Assembly: GCA_043228905.1 (NCBI GenBank)
Contig: JBHGNT010000013.1
Span: 9,238,001 to 9,302,000 of the forward strand
Length of the DNA: 64,000 bases
Direction of reading: 5' to 3'
Origin: Azolla caroliniana
Taxonomy: Eukaryota > Polypodiophyta
The notes beneath the pieces were generated by a model. It saw nothing but the letters and a program-made list of their open reading frames with translations. It searched no databases and had not been told where the DNA came from. Numbering within the stretch: position 1 is the stretch's first letter; each line of letters starts with the position of its first letter. Positions 63,881-64,000 of the stretch are shown in pieces. The position numbers and the translations under genes are program-made.

Positions 63881-64000
63881 TCACACTAGCTAGTGAACAT
63901 CATAGTAGGCTAGATTTGTAATTAGTAGAAAGGGCACTTGCCCTAGATCAATTGGTATTTAAACCAACCTTTTGTAACTTAGTTACTGTTGGATGTAATA
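63881..64000. other. Right edge, no recognisable feature
   Basis: AT-rich sequence with no coding or repeat signal that I can support. Confidence 0.4.

Overview
The window is nuclear DNA of a land plant, most likely a fern or another seed-free vascular plant. The main clue is a PLS-class DYW-type PPR gene of the kind that is expanded in those groups; the species cannot be fixed from sequence alone. Only two host genes are convincing, both on the minus strand: a PPR RNA-editing-factor-like gene (30105-33156) and an intact three-exon vacuolar H+-ATPase proteolipid subunit c gene (59906-61642). Almost everything else is LTR retrotransposon, much of it nested.

Layout. 1-2962: foldback repeat and broken Ty1/copia pieces on the minus strand. 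2963-23448: an old, stop-riddled Ty3/gypsy element A (plus strand). Its gag is cut by a copia-type solo LTR (4431-5392) and by a young gypsy element B (6218-15915, minus strand, 5-bp target duplication GTAGT). 23449-28970: a minus-strand copia gag/protease relic, a defective plus-strand copia element G that carries its own solo-LTR insertion, and a further solo LTR. 28971-35210: the PPR gene, microsatellites, and a LINE-like fragment between direct repeats. 34780-40276: three truncated copia elements (H1, H2, K).

40287-51700 is a three-layer nest. A minus-strand relic (D-prime) received copia element C (TSD TTATC). C then received the small element E (TSD GTTGG) and the gag-only element D (TSD ACGG, apparently identical 645-bp LTRs). 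53369-58771 is a nearly complete copia element M (TSD AAACC). 58772-64000 holds the V-ATPase gene and a LINE-like fragment near the right edge.

The most interesting system is the gypsy pair A/B. Both carry, downstream of integrase, a long accessory reading frame: a globular N-terminal domain that I do not recognise, a long coiled coil, and a short acidic C-terminal motif. In both, an A-rich tract separates it from integrase; in B a TATA box also lies upstream. B additionally has a Q/N-rich prion-like stretch in Gag, a slippery A7 heptamer positioned to give the -1 frame needed for integrase, and a partly duplicated 5' LTR. Other points of note are a Cys-for-His zinc-ligand change in the PPR protein, a conserved C-terminal extension after RNase H in the G/H copia family, and base-paired hairpins kept in several LTRs.
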